64,000 nucleotides of DNA from an uncultured Oscillospiraceae bacterium (GTDB lineage Bacteria; Bacillota; Clostridia; Oscillospirales; Acutalibacteraceae): NCBI GenBank assembly GCA_900549755.1, contig URPQ01000002.1:1-64000 (forward strand), in the 5' to 3' direction. The translations under genes and the position numbers were made by a program. The stretch's first letter is position 1; every line of letters begins with the position of its first letter. Below are positions 52,370-60,842 of the stretch, in pieces. The notes under the pieces were generated by a model that was not told the DNA's origin, made no database searches, and saw nothing but the letters and a program-made list of their open reading frames with translations.

Positions 52370-53080
52370 TCAGTTGCCGAAAACTCTTTTCATCATTTCG
52401 TTGTATGCGTCTTCAACTCCGCCCATATCGCGGCGGAAACGGTCTTTATCAAGCTTTTCGTTTGTGTCGGCGTCCCAAAAACGGCAGGTATCGGGCGATA
52501 TTTCATCCGCTAAAACAATTGTGCCGTCTTTCAGTCTTCCGAATTCAAGCTTAAAGTCTACCAATTTAACATTGAGAGAAAGGAAGTATTCTTTAAGAAT
52601 ATCGTTGACCTTAAACGCCATAGCTTTTATTTCTTCAATTTCCTTTTTGGTTGCAAGCCCTAAAGCCAAAGCGTGATAAGAATTTATAAGCGGGTCGTGC
52701 AGATCGTCGTTTTTATAAGAAAACTCAATGGTAGGCTCCGCGAAAACAATTCCCTCCTCCACGCCGTAGCGCTTTGCAAACGAGCCTGCCGAAATATTGC
52801 GTATTATAACCTCAAGCGGTACTATAGATACTTTTTTAACCACAGTTTCGCGGTCGTTAAGCTCCTCAACAAAGTGGGTGGGAACGCCGTGCTTTTCAAG
52901 CAGGCGGCAAAGATAATTTGACATTTTGTTATTTATAACGCCCTTGCCGGCTATTGTGCCTTTTTTAAGCCCGTCAAGCGCGGTCGCGTCGTCCTTATAC
53001 GATACTATCACCAAATCCGGGTCGTTTGTAGCATAAACCTTTTTTGCCTTGCCCTCATACAGCTGGGTTGTTTTTTCCAT
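52370..53080 (-). CDS. purC: SAICAR synthetase
   Basis: 236 residues, forms SAICAR from CAIR and aspartate. The typical start [28 protein letters not shown] and the LVDFKLEFG and [12 protein letters not shown] motifs are all present. Normal length; lies 14 bp after purE and 15 bp before purF. Confidence 0.97.
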   Translation of the reverse strand: MEKTTQLYEGKAKKVYATNDPDLVIVSYKDDATALDGLKKGTIAGKGVINNKMSNYLCRLLEKHGVPTHFVEELNDRETVVKKVSIVPLEVIIRNISAGSFAKRYGVEEGIVFAEPTIEFSYKNDDLHDPLINSYHALALGLATKKEIEEIKAMAFKVNDILKEYFLSLNVKLVDFKLEFGRLKDGTIVLADEISPDTCRFWDADTNEKLDKDRFRRDMGGVEDAYNEMMKRVFGN

Positions 53081-53094
53081 TTTAAATTCCTCCG

Positions 53095-53586
53095 TTAATT
53101 AAACTCTTTTTCTATTGCCGCATTTTTTTCAAGTACCTTTTCGGCGTCGGCTTTGCGCTTTGTCTCTAACTTTTCGGCAAGAGCGCTGTCGCTTACACTT
53201 AAAATTTCTATGCACAGCAAAGCGGCATTAACAGCACCGTCAATCGCAACCGTGGCAACGGGAATACCCGAAGGCATCTGTACGGTTGAAAGCAGTGCGT
53301 CAATACCGCCTAAATCACCCGATTTTATCGGTATGCCGATAACCGGCAGAGTTGTGTTTGCGGCAACAGCGCCGGCTAAGTGCGCCGCCATTCCGGCAGC
53401 CGCTATAACCGCCCCAAAGCCGTTTTCGCGCGCCGTTTTACTGAAACGCGCCGCTTCCTCGGGCGTGCGGTGCGCCGAAAAAACGTGTATTTCAAACGGC
53501 ACCCCAAATGAGGAAAGTGTATCCGCCGCTTTTTTTACAACCGGCAAATCGCTGTCGCTTCCCATGATTATTGCTATTTTTTTCAT
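53095..53586 (-). CDS. purE: N5-CAIR mutase PurE
   Basis: 163 residues; first gene of the pur operon. It contains the class signature [12 protein letters not shown] and SAHRTPE, plus the core [23 protein letters not shown] could not see purK, so the class (with or without PurK) is not decided here. The ATG at 53586 has an AGGGG site; the longer frame upstream runs through the ZTP riboswitch and is rejected. Confidence 0.95.
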   Translation of the reverse strand: MKKIAIIMGSDSDLPVVKKAADTLSSFGVPFEIHVFSAHRTPEEAARFSKTARENGFGAVIAAAGMAAHLAGAVAANTTLPVIGIPIKSGDLGGIDALLSTVQMPSGIPVATVAIDGAVNAALLCIEILSVSDSALAEKLETKRKADAEKVLEKNAAIEKEFN

Positions 53587-53604
53587 TTTATCCCCTCCGG
53601 AATT

Positions 53605-53645
53605 AAAAAATGGCATACTTATCCTTTTTGAAAGATAAGTATGCC
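53605..53645 (-). terminator. Intrinsic terminator of the ZTP riboswitch
   Basis: GGCATACTTATC (53612-53623) pairs with GATAAGTATGCC (53634-53645), followed on the minus strand by a T6 run. The first strand of the stem overlaps the conserved CUGGGCA end of the aptamer, so ligand binding should prevent terminator formation. Confidence 0.9.
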
Positions 53646-53712
53646 CAGACGGTCGGCGTTTAAGCTTTTCGGTCCACGTGGTGCTCCACTTATCCGTCAG
53701 TCCCGAAAACCA
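53641..53712 (-). promoter_or_regulatory. ZTP (pfl) riboswitch
   Basis: In the purE leader the minus strand has the pfl/ZTP signature: GGGACTGACGG, a GUGGAGCACCACGUGG hairpin-like block and the conserved CCGUCUGGGCA end at 53642-53652. This aptamer binds ZTP/ZMP, which rises when 10-formyl-tetrahydrofolate is short. It then turns on purine and folate genes by blocking the terminator. Its presence before the pur operon is classical. Confidence 0.9.
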
Positions 53713-53726
53713 TTTCGTATAGCGCA

Positions 53727-53756
53727 ATTATATCATATCTGCAACATTTCTGTCAA
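53727..53756 (-). promoter_or_regulatory. Promoter of the pur operon
   Basis: Consensus TTGACA (53751-53756), 18-nt spacer, TATAAT (53727-53732), minus strand. The start should lie about 15 nt upstream of the ZTP aptamer. Confidence 0.88.
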
Positions 53757-53779
53757 GCAGCATTTTAAATTAAATTGTG

Positions 53780-53950
53780 TTTAAGGAGCGCGGGCAGTGG
53801 CTTGACGGTTCGGCAGAGCCGTCGCCAGGAATGATTATCTTCTATGATAGGGCGAAAAACGGACTTGACGGACAGGCGGATCACACCGGCTATCGGTTCT
53901 TCTTCAAATTACGTGTAAAGTCCATAATACGGTATAAAAAAGCAAAGTGA
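53780..53950 (+). pseudogene. Fragment of a CHAP/NlpC-like peptidoglycan hydrolase
   Basis: A stop-free stretch of 56 codons with no start. It reads RGQWLDGSAEPSPGMIIFYDR then GLDGQADHTGYRF, the Pro-Gly-Asp/Met-Ile-Phe-Phe strand and the Asp-His of the CHAP-type amidase domain. The usual reading would continue with the His as a catalytic residue and further strands, which are missing. It is a truncated relic, probably from a phage or mobile element. Confidence 0.55.
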
Positions 53951-53964
53951 TAAATGGCGTGAAA

Positions 53965-54862
53965 TGTAAATGTCAATGAAAAAGTGAACCATGCGCTCAT
54001 GAATTTTTGAGCCACTGGCGCTCACTAAAATTTGAGCCGCCCAGTCATGGCTTGCCTTGCAAGGCAGATCTCAGCCTGTAGGAATCTCCGTTCATGTCCA
54101 AAACATGAGATCGGAAGGTCAGCCTGTCAATGAGGGCAGCGACCATGGTCGTATTCTCAAAGAGGTCTGTCCATTTGGAGAATGGAAGGTTCGTCGTAAC
54201 AATGGTACTGCTCTTTTCGCTACGGTCTGAAATAACTTTAAACAGCAATTCAGACTGGTGTCGGTTGAAACTGAGATAGCTGAGTTCATCCAGGATCAGC
54301 AGATCGGCCTTCGCCAAGGTGCGCTCCAGCTTACCAAGATGGTAGTTATCTTTTGCCTCGCATAGTTCCGTGGACAATGTCGCTGCATTCTTAAATATCA
54401 CGCTGTAGCCCTGAGCACAATCCTTCAATCCAAGGGCTATGGAAAGATGTGTTTTACCCCGCCCCGGATTTCCAATCATCACCACATTCTGCCTGTCCGA
54501 GATGAACTGGCAGCTGGCCAGTTCATTCAAAAACACAGGAGAAACCGCATCGTTCAGCTGACTGCAGTCAAATTCCTCCATTGTCTTGAGATATGGAAAA
54601 CCGGCTGCCTTCAGCCTTCTTCTGTTCTGGTTCTCCTGGCGGGATTCGGTTTCCGCTTTCATGAGCTCCAAAAGCAACTCGGCAAAATCGGCTGACGGGT
54701 CTGCACGACGTAGCACTTCAGCATATTCAGCAAAGGTAGGAATCTTCAGCTGCTTGGCATAAAGCCGGATCAATTCAGCATTTGGGTTCATACAGCAGCA
54801 CCAACCTTCCCCTGCAGAAATGTATCATAGACCTGCAGATCTACTGCCTGTACCGGAACAGT
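53965..54862 (-). mobile_element. Truncated IS21-family element
   Basis: The end near istB is present: TGTAAATG followed by repeated GTGAACC and TTTGAGCC blocks (about 53965-54040) typical of the multiple terminal repeats of IS21. The istB gene is complete, but only the last ~24 codons of istA remain (to about 54862), where the sequence joins an IS256-type transposase. The opposite end is missing, so the element cannot move by itself. Confidence 0.75.
54045..54791 (-). CDS. istB: IS21 helper ATPase IstB
   Basis: 248 residues of the DnaC/IstB ATPase family that assists the IS21 transposase IstA in target selection. Walker A GNPGRGKTHLS, Walker B LLILDELSYL and the sensor region VTTNLPFSKW are intact. 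It overlaps the remaining istA tail by 4 nt (ATGA), the classical IS21 arrangement. With istA missing it is probably a relic, though it could act in trans. Confidence 0.92.
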   Translation of the reverse strand: MNPNAELIRLYAKQLKIPTFAEYAEVLRRADPSADFAELLLELMKAETESRQENQNRRRLKAAGFPYLKTMEEFDCSQLNDAVSPVFLNELASCQFISDRQNVVMIGNPGRGKTHLSIALGLKDCAQGYSVIFKNAATLSTELCEAKDNYHLGKLERTLAKADLLILDELSYLSFNRHQSELLFKVISDRSEKSSTIVTTNLPFSKWTDLFENTTMVAALIDRLTFRSHVLDMNGDSYRLRSALQGKP

Positions 54863-55305
54863 ATCTTCAATTTGTGCTGAAATATCATTGGTGGTCATCC
54901 CTTTGGCGTACATAGATATTATTTTTTCTTCTATATCCCCGCTGAGTGTTGTTTCATTCTTTTTTACAAGCCGCGGTTCAAACTCACCGTTTCGGTCGCG
55001 CGGTACTGCAATTTCGACCTCTCCGGCGCTGGTTTTCATTGTTTTTCGGCTGTGTCCGTTTCTGCTGTTTTCGGTATCCTTGTTGCGGTAGTCGTACCTG
55101 CTGTACCCAAGCTCGTCGTCAAGCTCTGCTTCAAGTCCGTTTTCCAGCACTTCGCCCACCATTTCTTTAAAAACGGATTTTAAGTCGCTCATGTCCCCCA
55201 CATCAAGCAGTGACAGAAGCTCTCGTAATTTTTATTTTCTCTTTTTTCGCTGCCCGTACCTCTGAGCTGCCTTTGAACTTTGGCACATTTTTAACCTCCA
55301 AAATG
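54863..55305 (-). pseudogene. IS256-family transposase, N-terminal fragment
   Basis: The readable frame SDLKSVFKEMVGEVL … LDDELGY … RNGHSRKT … PRDRNGEFEPRLVKK … AKGMTTNDISAQIED is the N-terminus of a mutator/IS256 transposase. Upstream the same protein continues in another frame (about KFKGSSEVRAAKKEKIK, then RELLSLLDVGDM), so a frameshift lies in the A-rich stretch near 55228-55250. At about 54863 it is joined to the IS21 istA tail, making a chimeric open frame. The catalytic DDE part is absent. Confidence 0.75.
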
Positions 55306-55655
55306 ATACATTCTGCGCGCCCTTGTGCTTTGGTGAAATATAAGGTCCCTCAAAATGAAAGCCAAGTATATTAGCTCCGTCAAAATCGGTTTTCGTGTTT
55401 GTCACCTTTTCGAGCGCGTCATAACCCATAGTCATAGTTGTGGGTAGAAAAGAGGTCGTACCGTGTTCTGCGTAAAATTTACACATCGGCTCAAAATCCG
55501 CGTCCATTGTGTCCATACCGATACAACCGTGTGTATGCACGTCAATAAGTCCCGGAATTAAACGGTTTCCGCCCGCGTTAATATCTCCGCTTTTGACATT
55601 GTCGGTGACTTCCTCAATTTTTCCGTCCTTTATTTTAACCGATTTTAAGCTCCTG
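55306..55655 (-). pseudogene. nagA: nagA fragment (N-acetylglucosamine-6-phosphate deacetylase)
   Basis: About 115 codons of NagA: KIKDGKIEEV, GLIDVHTHGCIGMDTMD (metal-binding His pair), GTTSFLPTTMT and LGFHFEGPYISPKHKGAQN. The first ~20 codons are replaced by the end of a nagB copy, and after GAQN the frame enters IS256 sequence. Roughly two thirds of the enzyme, including the other metal ligands, is lost. The intact enzyme would remove the acetyl group from GlcNAc-6-P. Confidence 0.85.
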
Positions 55656-56046
55656 CCGTTGCAAAATAGAGACAGGAATTTCGGGAGTTATCAGTCCGTA
55701 AAAAGCTTTTTCTAAAATATCCCGCTTTTCCTTACCGCTTGCAATAAGCAAAATCTTTTTTGCCTGCATTATGGATACCATACCCATTGTAATAGCTTTT
55801 TTCAGCACTTCGTCTTCACTTGCAAAAAAGCGAGAGTTTGCCATTATCGTGCTTTCGTGCAGGTCTACAACATGGGTGCTTTTAACGAAATATTTGTCAG
55901 GCTCGTTAAAGCCGATATGAATGTCAAGCCCTATGCCTAAAAGCTGTAAATCTATTCCGCCAAGCTCGGCGATATGCTCGTCATAGCGCTTTCCCTCGCC
56001 CGCCAAATCAACCGCACAGCCGTTTGGAACAAAAGTGTTGTTTATA
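55656..56046 (-). pseudogene. nagB: nagB duplicate fragment, fused between integrase and nagA
   Basis: About 130 codons corresponding to the C-terminal part of glucosamine-6-phosphate deaminase (INNTFVPNGCAVDLAGEGKRY … LGIGLDIHIGFNEP … ITPEIPVSILQ). It is nearly identical to the other nagB at 58563-59273, with about 8 changes, one of them Gly to Ile inside the catalytic LGIGxDGHIGFNEP loop. The N-terminal half is missing (joined to integrase sequence) and the last ~12 codons are replaced by nagA. It cannot encode an active enzyme. Confidence 0.85.
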
Positions 56047-56484
56047 CTCGCCGAGCAGATAGTGTATTTTATTGACGGTGGTATAAGCATAGTCCTCATT
56101 CATAAAGTGATTAAGCAGAGCTTTTATATCCGCCGCGGTAATATCTCCTACTGTTTTGTCTCCGAGCATAGGATATATCTGATTTCTCGCCGTACATTCA
56201 CAATGGTCATAGGTAGTTTGCTCAACCGATGGAAACTTAAACAACACAAGCCAACCCTGCATACTGTTCCGAAGTCTTCTCTTTGGTTCCTGCGACGCAA
56301 TTTTTGACTCGTTAAACGCCGCAATGTAATCCGTTATTTTGCGGTTAACCTCCTGCTTTGTCGTGCTGGAAAAGCTTTTTCGTCGGCGTTCGCCCTGCTC
56401 GTCCGAATACCAAACCACTCCGCCCCAGCGCTTGTCAGTTCTTTTGAATACATTGCCGTTAGTCAACAGTTTCTTTTGTGCCAT
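56046..56484 (-). pseudogene. Tyrosine integrase, N-terminal fragment
   Basis: About 146 codons starting at MAQKKLLTNGNVFKRTDKRW, with the AP2-like DNA-binding region (GGVVWYSDEQGERRRKSFSST) and the SAM-like core-binding domain (TTYDHCECTARNQIYPMLGDKTVGDITAADIK) typical of Tn916/ICE-type integrases. The frame then runs into nagB sequence at about 56046 and the catalytic domain (R-H-R-Y) is missing. It is evidence that an integrative element once sat here and was deleted imprecisely. Confidence 0.82.
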
Positions 56485-56943
56485 ACACACAGTCACCCTT
56501 TCGGAGACACAATACGACACTACTTTTTCAATATCCGGCAACAATAAAAAGTTTATCAAAGAGTTTACATTTCTATTTTAATTGGCGCAACTCCTATTGT
56601 AACCCCATGCTTTTCCCTGTAATAACCGTAGTTTCGGGCAGTCACAACCCCGACAGCAGGTATTCGGACGGTTTTACAACCCCTATCGATCTGCTACGGC
56701 AGAAGCGCGAGAAACCCTTATGCGGTCGGCGTTGCCGTCCGCTGTGAGACAGGATGGGGCGCATTTGCAACCCCGTCCTTTTCTCCTGCTTGATTTTCGT
56801 CCTAGTGTTTTTGCCACAGCCCTGAATAATTTAAAAGCGAAACGAATAAATGCTTTTTAGGTATTGTGCATATAATGAGATACAAAACCGGTTTTTCCAT
56901 ACGCTTTTCTTTGATTTAGGCGGTGTAATTTTTGACCGTCTGA
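56485..56943. other. Non-coding region with mobile-element leader-like sequence
   Basis: 459 bp between the integrase fragment and the GH20-like gene. The central part (about 56600-56800) is GC-rich and stop-poor on the minus strand (…GRQRRPHKGFSRFCRSRS…), and reminds me of the stretch in front of integrase genes in conjugative transposons. I cannot name a gene in it. The last 100 bp, AT-rich, hold no clear signal. Confidence 0.4.
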
Positions 56944-58548
56944 TTAAATAACATTCGCTGTTGACGTTTCTTTCCAGCTGTTTTTATATACAGGTGCAGA
57001 ATTATAATCACAGCCCTTGCCGTGGGGATGCATAAGCGGCTCTTCAAGCTCTTCAATAGACTTTATAGTGCCTTCTATATACTGCTCAAGTCTCTGCTTA
57101 CAGTGCCGTACCCGTTTTTCGAGACCGCCGAGCCTTATATCCTGCACATCAAAACCGTGCGGCTTATTTTCAAGCATCCATTGCTTTTCAAAAGCCGTGT
57201 AAAACTCATTGAGCTCAGTTAAAATCAGGTCATACTGCGGCAAAAGCTTTAAAAGCTCCTCCTTTTCTCCTGAAAGATAGGCTCTTCGGGTGTCAACGCC
57301 TAGGCTGAATTTAAGGGATAAAAGCTCGCACAAGGCATGCTGTGACTCAAAAATATATGAATACTTATAATTCTTAGGTATCTGCGCCAGCTTTTCGGCA
57401 CATTTTTTATAGGCCTGCGCGTCGCCGTCACAAACGGTAGCGTCCCACACACCTAAAAACGGGTCGCTGTAAAGCATATATTTATCGGGATTGACATATC
57501 CCACGGAGTCTGGCGTGTCGGGAAGCTCGAGCAACATAAATTTATCAAAATCAAGCTTAAATATTTCTTTGAATTTTTCTTTAATATTTTCCTTATCGAA
57601 ATTACCCTTGGCAAATTCGGATACTGCGAAAAGGGTAGGCAGTACGGAATAGCGCGAACATTCTCCGCCGTCATCTCCCCATGCAGTTACAAAATAGTTT
57701 TCAATTCCGTTTTCGGTGCAGGATTTTACCGCCGTTTCATTTGCTTTAATCGCATAGGTGTTGTGCGGGGTAAATCCGTGCCAGCTTTGTGCGCCGCCTG
57801 CAAACCAAATATCATCGCTAATTGCCTTGTGCCGCTTAATAAGAGAATCAAAATACCCCTTTTCATTTTTATCGTAATCCCAGTATACAAGTCTTACGTT
57901 TTCCGGTATCATATTTCTTATCTCGGGATTAAGCTCGCCCTCGCCGTAGTGTGTTCCCGTGGCAAGACGGAAGAACATATCGCTCCACATTAAAAGGGTG
58001 AAATCATATCTTGCAGCTATATCCGCCACCCGTTTTAAATGATTAATAAGAATTTCCGTTCGGTCGCAGGCGCCGTTAATATCCATATAACGTCCGCGAC
58101 CCATAAGGTACGCTTCGTCCATACCTATATTTATCGTGCGCGAGGTAAGCACCTTATCGAGTGAAGCAAAAATATCCTTTATAAGCTTGTAAACCTTTTC
58201 ATCGCCCGCACAAAGTATATCCTCGCAGTCGCGCATATCAATGTATTGGGGCCAATGCATTAACGCGTTAAGGTGTGCAAGGGTCTGGATACACGGTATA
58301 AATTCCATTCCCTTTTCGTTGGCATATGAGTCTATCTCTTTAAGCTCCTTCTGTGAATACCTGCCGCGAAGATAACCGAAATAAGGCTGATTGTCAACCT
58401 CATAAGTATCCTCGATATACAGCATAACGGCGTTATACCCCATAGCACACATATAATCCATCATTTTTTTAACTTGTGACACCTGCATAACCGCATTTCG
58501 CGAGCAGTCCAGCATAATGCCAAAACGCTTAAAGCAACTTTTATTCAT
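56944..58548 (-). CDS. GH20-like exo-beta-N-acetylhexosaminidase (GH20C-type)
   Basis: 534 residues, no signal peptide, so cytosolic. A TIM barrel starts directly with RFGIMLDCSRNAVM, and the catalytic pair is Asp144-Glu145 in NIGMDEAYLMGRGRY, matching the GH20C subgroup of gut and oral Firmicutes rather than the classical HIGGDE pair. It removes terminal beta-GlcNAc or GalNAc from short oligosaccharides. It follows nagB by 14 bp with an AAGGAGG site and closes the glycan operon before the debris region. Confidence 0.88.
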   Translation of the reverse strand: MNKSCFKRFGIMLDCSRNAVMQVSQVKKMMDYMCAMGYNAVMLYIEDTYEVDNQPYFGYLRGRYSQKELKEIDSYANEKGMEFIPCIQTLAHLNALMHWPQYIDMRDCEDILCAGDEKVYKLIKDIFASLDKVLTSRTINIGMDEAYLMGRGRYMDINGACDRTEILINHLKRVADIAARYDFTLLMWSDMFFRLATGTHYGEGELNPEIRNMIPENVRLVYWDYDKNEKGYFDSLIKRHKAISDDIWFAGGAQSWHGFTPHNTYAIKANETAVKSCTENGIENYFVTAWGDDGGECSRYSVLPTLFAVSEFAKGNFDKENIKEKFKEIFKLDFDKFMLLELPDTPDSVGYVNPDKYMLYSDPFLGVWDATVCDGDAQAYKKCAEKLAQIPKNYKYSYIFESQHALCELLSLKFSLGVDTRRAYLSGEKEELLKLLPQYDLILTELNEFYTAFEKQWMLENKPHGFDVQDIRLGGLEKRVRHCKQRLEQYIEGTIKSIEELEEPLMHPHGKGCDYNSAPVYKNSWKETSTANVI

Positions 58549-58562
58549 TGATATAAGCCTCC

Positions 58563-59273
58563 TTATTTTTCACTGTAAATGACCGTAATATCAGGGTGAA
58601 GTTGAAGAATCGAAGCGGGGATTTCGGGAGTTATCGGTCCGTAAAAGGCTTTTTCGAGAATATCCCGCTTTTCCTTTCCGCTTGCAATCAGTAAAATCTT
58701 TTTCGCCTGCATAATTGATACCATACCCATTGTAATCGCGCGCTTAGGCACCTCGTCGATATTTGCAAAAAAGCGGGAATTCGCCTTTATCGTGCTTTCG
58801 TGCAGGTCTACAACATGGGTGCTTTTGACGAAATATTTGTCAGGTTCGTTAAAGCCGATATGACCGTCAAGTCCTATGCCTAAAAGCTGTAAATCAATGC
58901 CGCCGAGTTCGGCTATATGCTCGTCGTAACGCTTGCCCTCGCCCGCCAAATCGACCGCACAGCCGTTTGGTACAAAGGTATTGTTAATATCAATATTTAT
59001 GTGCTCAAAAAAGTTTTTGTTCATAAAATATCGGTAGCTTTGGTCATTTGTGCCGTCGAGACCGACATATTCGTCAAGATTAACCGAGGTAACCTTGCTG
59101 AAATCAATGTCTCCCTTTTCGTACCACTCTATAAGCTGTTTATAAGTGCCTAAAGGCGACGAGCCTGTGGCAAGTCCTAAAACGCTATCAGGCTTTAAAA
59201 TTACCCGTGCCGAAATAATATTCGCTGCCTGTCAGCTTAGCTTTTCGTATGTATCAACCGTGATAAATTTCAT
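58563..59273 (-). pseudogene. nagB: nagB with in-frame nonsense codon
   Basis: From the ATG at 59273 the frame gives a full-length glucosamine-6-phosphate deaminase (about 236 residues; ATGSSPLGTYKQLIEW, SVNLDEYVGLDG, catalytic LGIGLDGHIGFNEP and HESTIKANSRFF). Codon 14, in YEKLS*QAANII, is TGA (59232-59234), where relatives normally have Arg or Lys; a single C to T change of CGA would explain it. TGA is used as a normal stop elsewhere in the window. No alternative start precedes the phosphate-binding loop. The gene is therefore interrupted, unless the codon is read through or is a sequencing error. Confidence 0.85.
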
Positions 59274-59288
59274 ATTTCTGCCTCGTTT

Positions 59289-60842
59289 TTATTTTTTAAG
59301 ACATTTCATTTCAAAATCGGGGTCGGCGTGCCATAAATCCCAGATTTCGGAAATATGCCCGTTCGGATTATCCGTATACGCTCTGCCGCTGTAAAATTCA
59401 TGCGGAGCTGTTTTTATACCGAGCGCTTTAAGCGGATTTCTGAGCTTTTCAACCCTTTCTTCAAAATCCTTATAATCCTTTTCTTCCTTAGCCGTCCAGC
59501 TGATTTCCGCCGCCGCAAGAAGTCTTACATTGGTATATAAATCAAGCTTTTCCTCGGTTCTTATATGCTCGGTCCACTGCGGAATCTCAATACCTAATAT
59601 ATGTGCACCCTCGGGTACTCCCAAGAGTTCAGGCTCAAAGGAATAGGTCTTTTCAAGCGTTCTTGCCGAATAGGGGTGATCCATATACATATAGTCGAGG
59701 AAGGAAAGTATTATCTGACCGCCGTTTTTAAGCCATTCGCGCTCGGTTTCGGTTCCCGAGTCTATCCACCATTGACCGACCATTTTATCAGGTGCTGCAA
59801 AATTCGAATTCAAAATCTCGTTCCAGCCTACAAGCACCTTACCTTTTTGAGCAAGATAATCCGCAATAACACCGTTAAAATACCCCTGAATATCGCGCGG
59901 GCTTTCAAGCTTTTTCTCTTTCATAAGGCGCTGACAGTCAGGACAGCTTTCCCAAGGCTCGGTCAGCACCTCGTCCCCGCCAATATGGAAATATTCGGAC
60001 GGAAAAATCTCGCAAAGCTCGTCAATTATATCTCTTGCAAATGTATAAAGCGCCTGCTTACCGGGGCAGCCTAAATTTTTAAGCACTCCCCATTCGTCCG
60101 GCACCTCTATTTTTTCACCTGTGCAGGATAGCTCGGGATAGCAGGCTATCGCCGCCGACATATGACCCGGCATATCTATTTCGGGTATAACCTTTATAAA
60201 CCGCTCAGCCGCGTAATCAACAATATCCCTTGCCTGTGCCTTGGTATAAAAAAGTCCTCTTCCGTATTCGGTACCGACCGTCTGGGGCGCATAATGTCCC
60301 GAACAGTTCTTATTAAGGTCTGTTACCCTGCGAACCGCTCCCTTTTCAGTCAAAAGCGGATATTTTTCAATCTCAATGCGCCAGCCCTGATCGTCGGACA
60401 AATGCCAATGAAAGACATTCATTTTTAAAAGCGCCATAAAATCAAGTATTTTCTTAATTTTTTCAACCGTCCAGAAATGACGGGAGCAATCCAGCATAAA
60501 ACCGCGGTGATAAAACCTCGGCTTATCCGAAATTATAACCCGCGGAAGGCTTTTTCTGCCCATATTTAACTGTATAAGCGACATAACTGCGTAAAACGCG
60601 CCCGACTTATCCGCGGCGAAAACCGTTATATCCTTTTCGCCGCATTCTATTCGGTATTCCTCTTTTTCAAGAAAGGTATCCTTTACAAATATTATTTTAT
60701 TTCCGCCGCCCGTCTTCGGCATAAATTCGCGGAGCACCTGAAATATTTCCTCAAAATCCCCTGAAAATACGGTTTCCGCACCGAACGGCACGGTTCCTCC
60801 CTTTGTATTACAGTATAACGGTTTAGGTATGATATGTGTCAT
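59289..60842 (-). CDS. GH20 beta-N-acetylhexosaminidase
   Basis: 517 residues, no signal peptide. An N-terminal GH20b-like domain (about 1-105) leads to a TIM barrel (110-440) with FHWHLSDDQGWRIEI, MPGHMSAA and the catalytic Asp290-Glu291 in FHIGGDEV. It cleaves terminal beta-GlcNAc/GalNAc in the cytosol using a substrate-assisted mechanism. It overlaps the GH35 gene by 4 nt (ATGA); together they fit degradation of imported lacto-N-biose or mucin-type oligosaccharides. Confidence 0.94.
   Translation of the reverse strand: MTHIIPKPLYCNTKGGTVPFGAETVFSGDFEEIFQVLREFMPKTGGGNKIIFVKDTFLEKEEYRIECGEKDITVFAADKSGAFYAVMSLIQLNMGRKSLPRVIISDKPRFYHRGFMLDCSRHFWTVEKIKKILDFMALLKMNVFHWHLSDDQGWRIEIEKYPLLTEKGAVRRVTDLNKNCSGHYAPQTVGTEYGRGLFYTKAQARDIVDYAAERFIKVIPEIDMPGHMSAAIACYPELSCTGEKIEVPDEWGVLKNLGCPGKQALYTFARDIIDELCEIFPSEYFHIGGDEVLTEPWESCPDCQRLMKEKKLESPRDIQGYFNGVIADYLAQKGKVLVGWNEILNSNFAAPDKMVGQWWIDSGTETEREWLKNGGQIILSFLDYMYMDHPYSARTLEKTYSFEPELLGVPEGAHILGIEIPQWTEHIRTEEKLDLYTNVRLLAAAEISWTAKEEKDYKDFEERVEKLRNPLKALGIKTAPHEFYSGRAYTDNPNGHISEIWDLWHADPDFEMKCLKK

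Noticed and set aside
53587..53727. Extension of the purE frame upstream
   Set aside because: It crosses the ZTP riboswitch and terminator; PurE proteins start at [13 protein letters not shown].
56008..56045. Continuous integrase ORF ending in KQHFCSKRLCG taken as a real protein
   Set aside because: The last residues come from nagB read in the wrong frame; the catalytic domain is absent.
59232..59234. TGA in nagB as selenocysteine or recoded Trp
   Set aside because: NagB has no selenoprotein relatives that I know, no stem-loop suited to selenocysteine insertion is visible after the codon, and TGA acts as stop elsewhere in the window.
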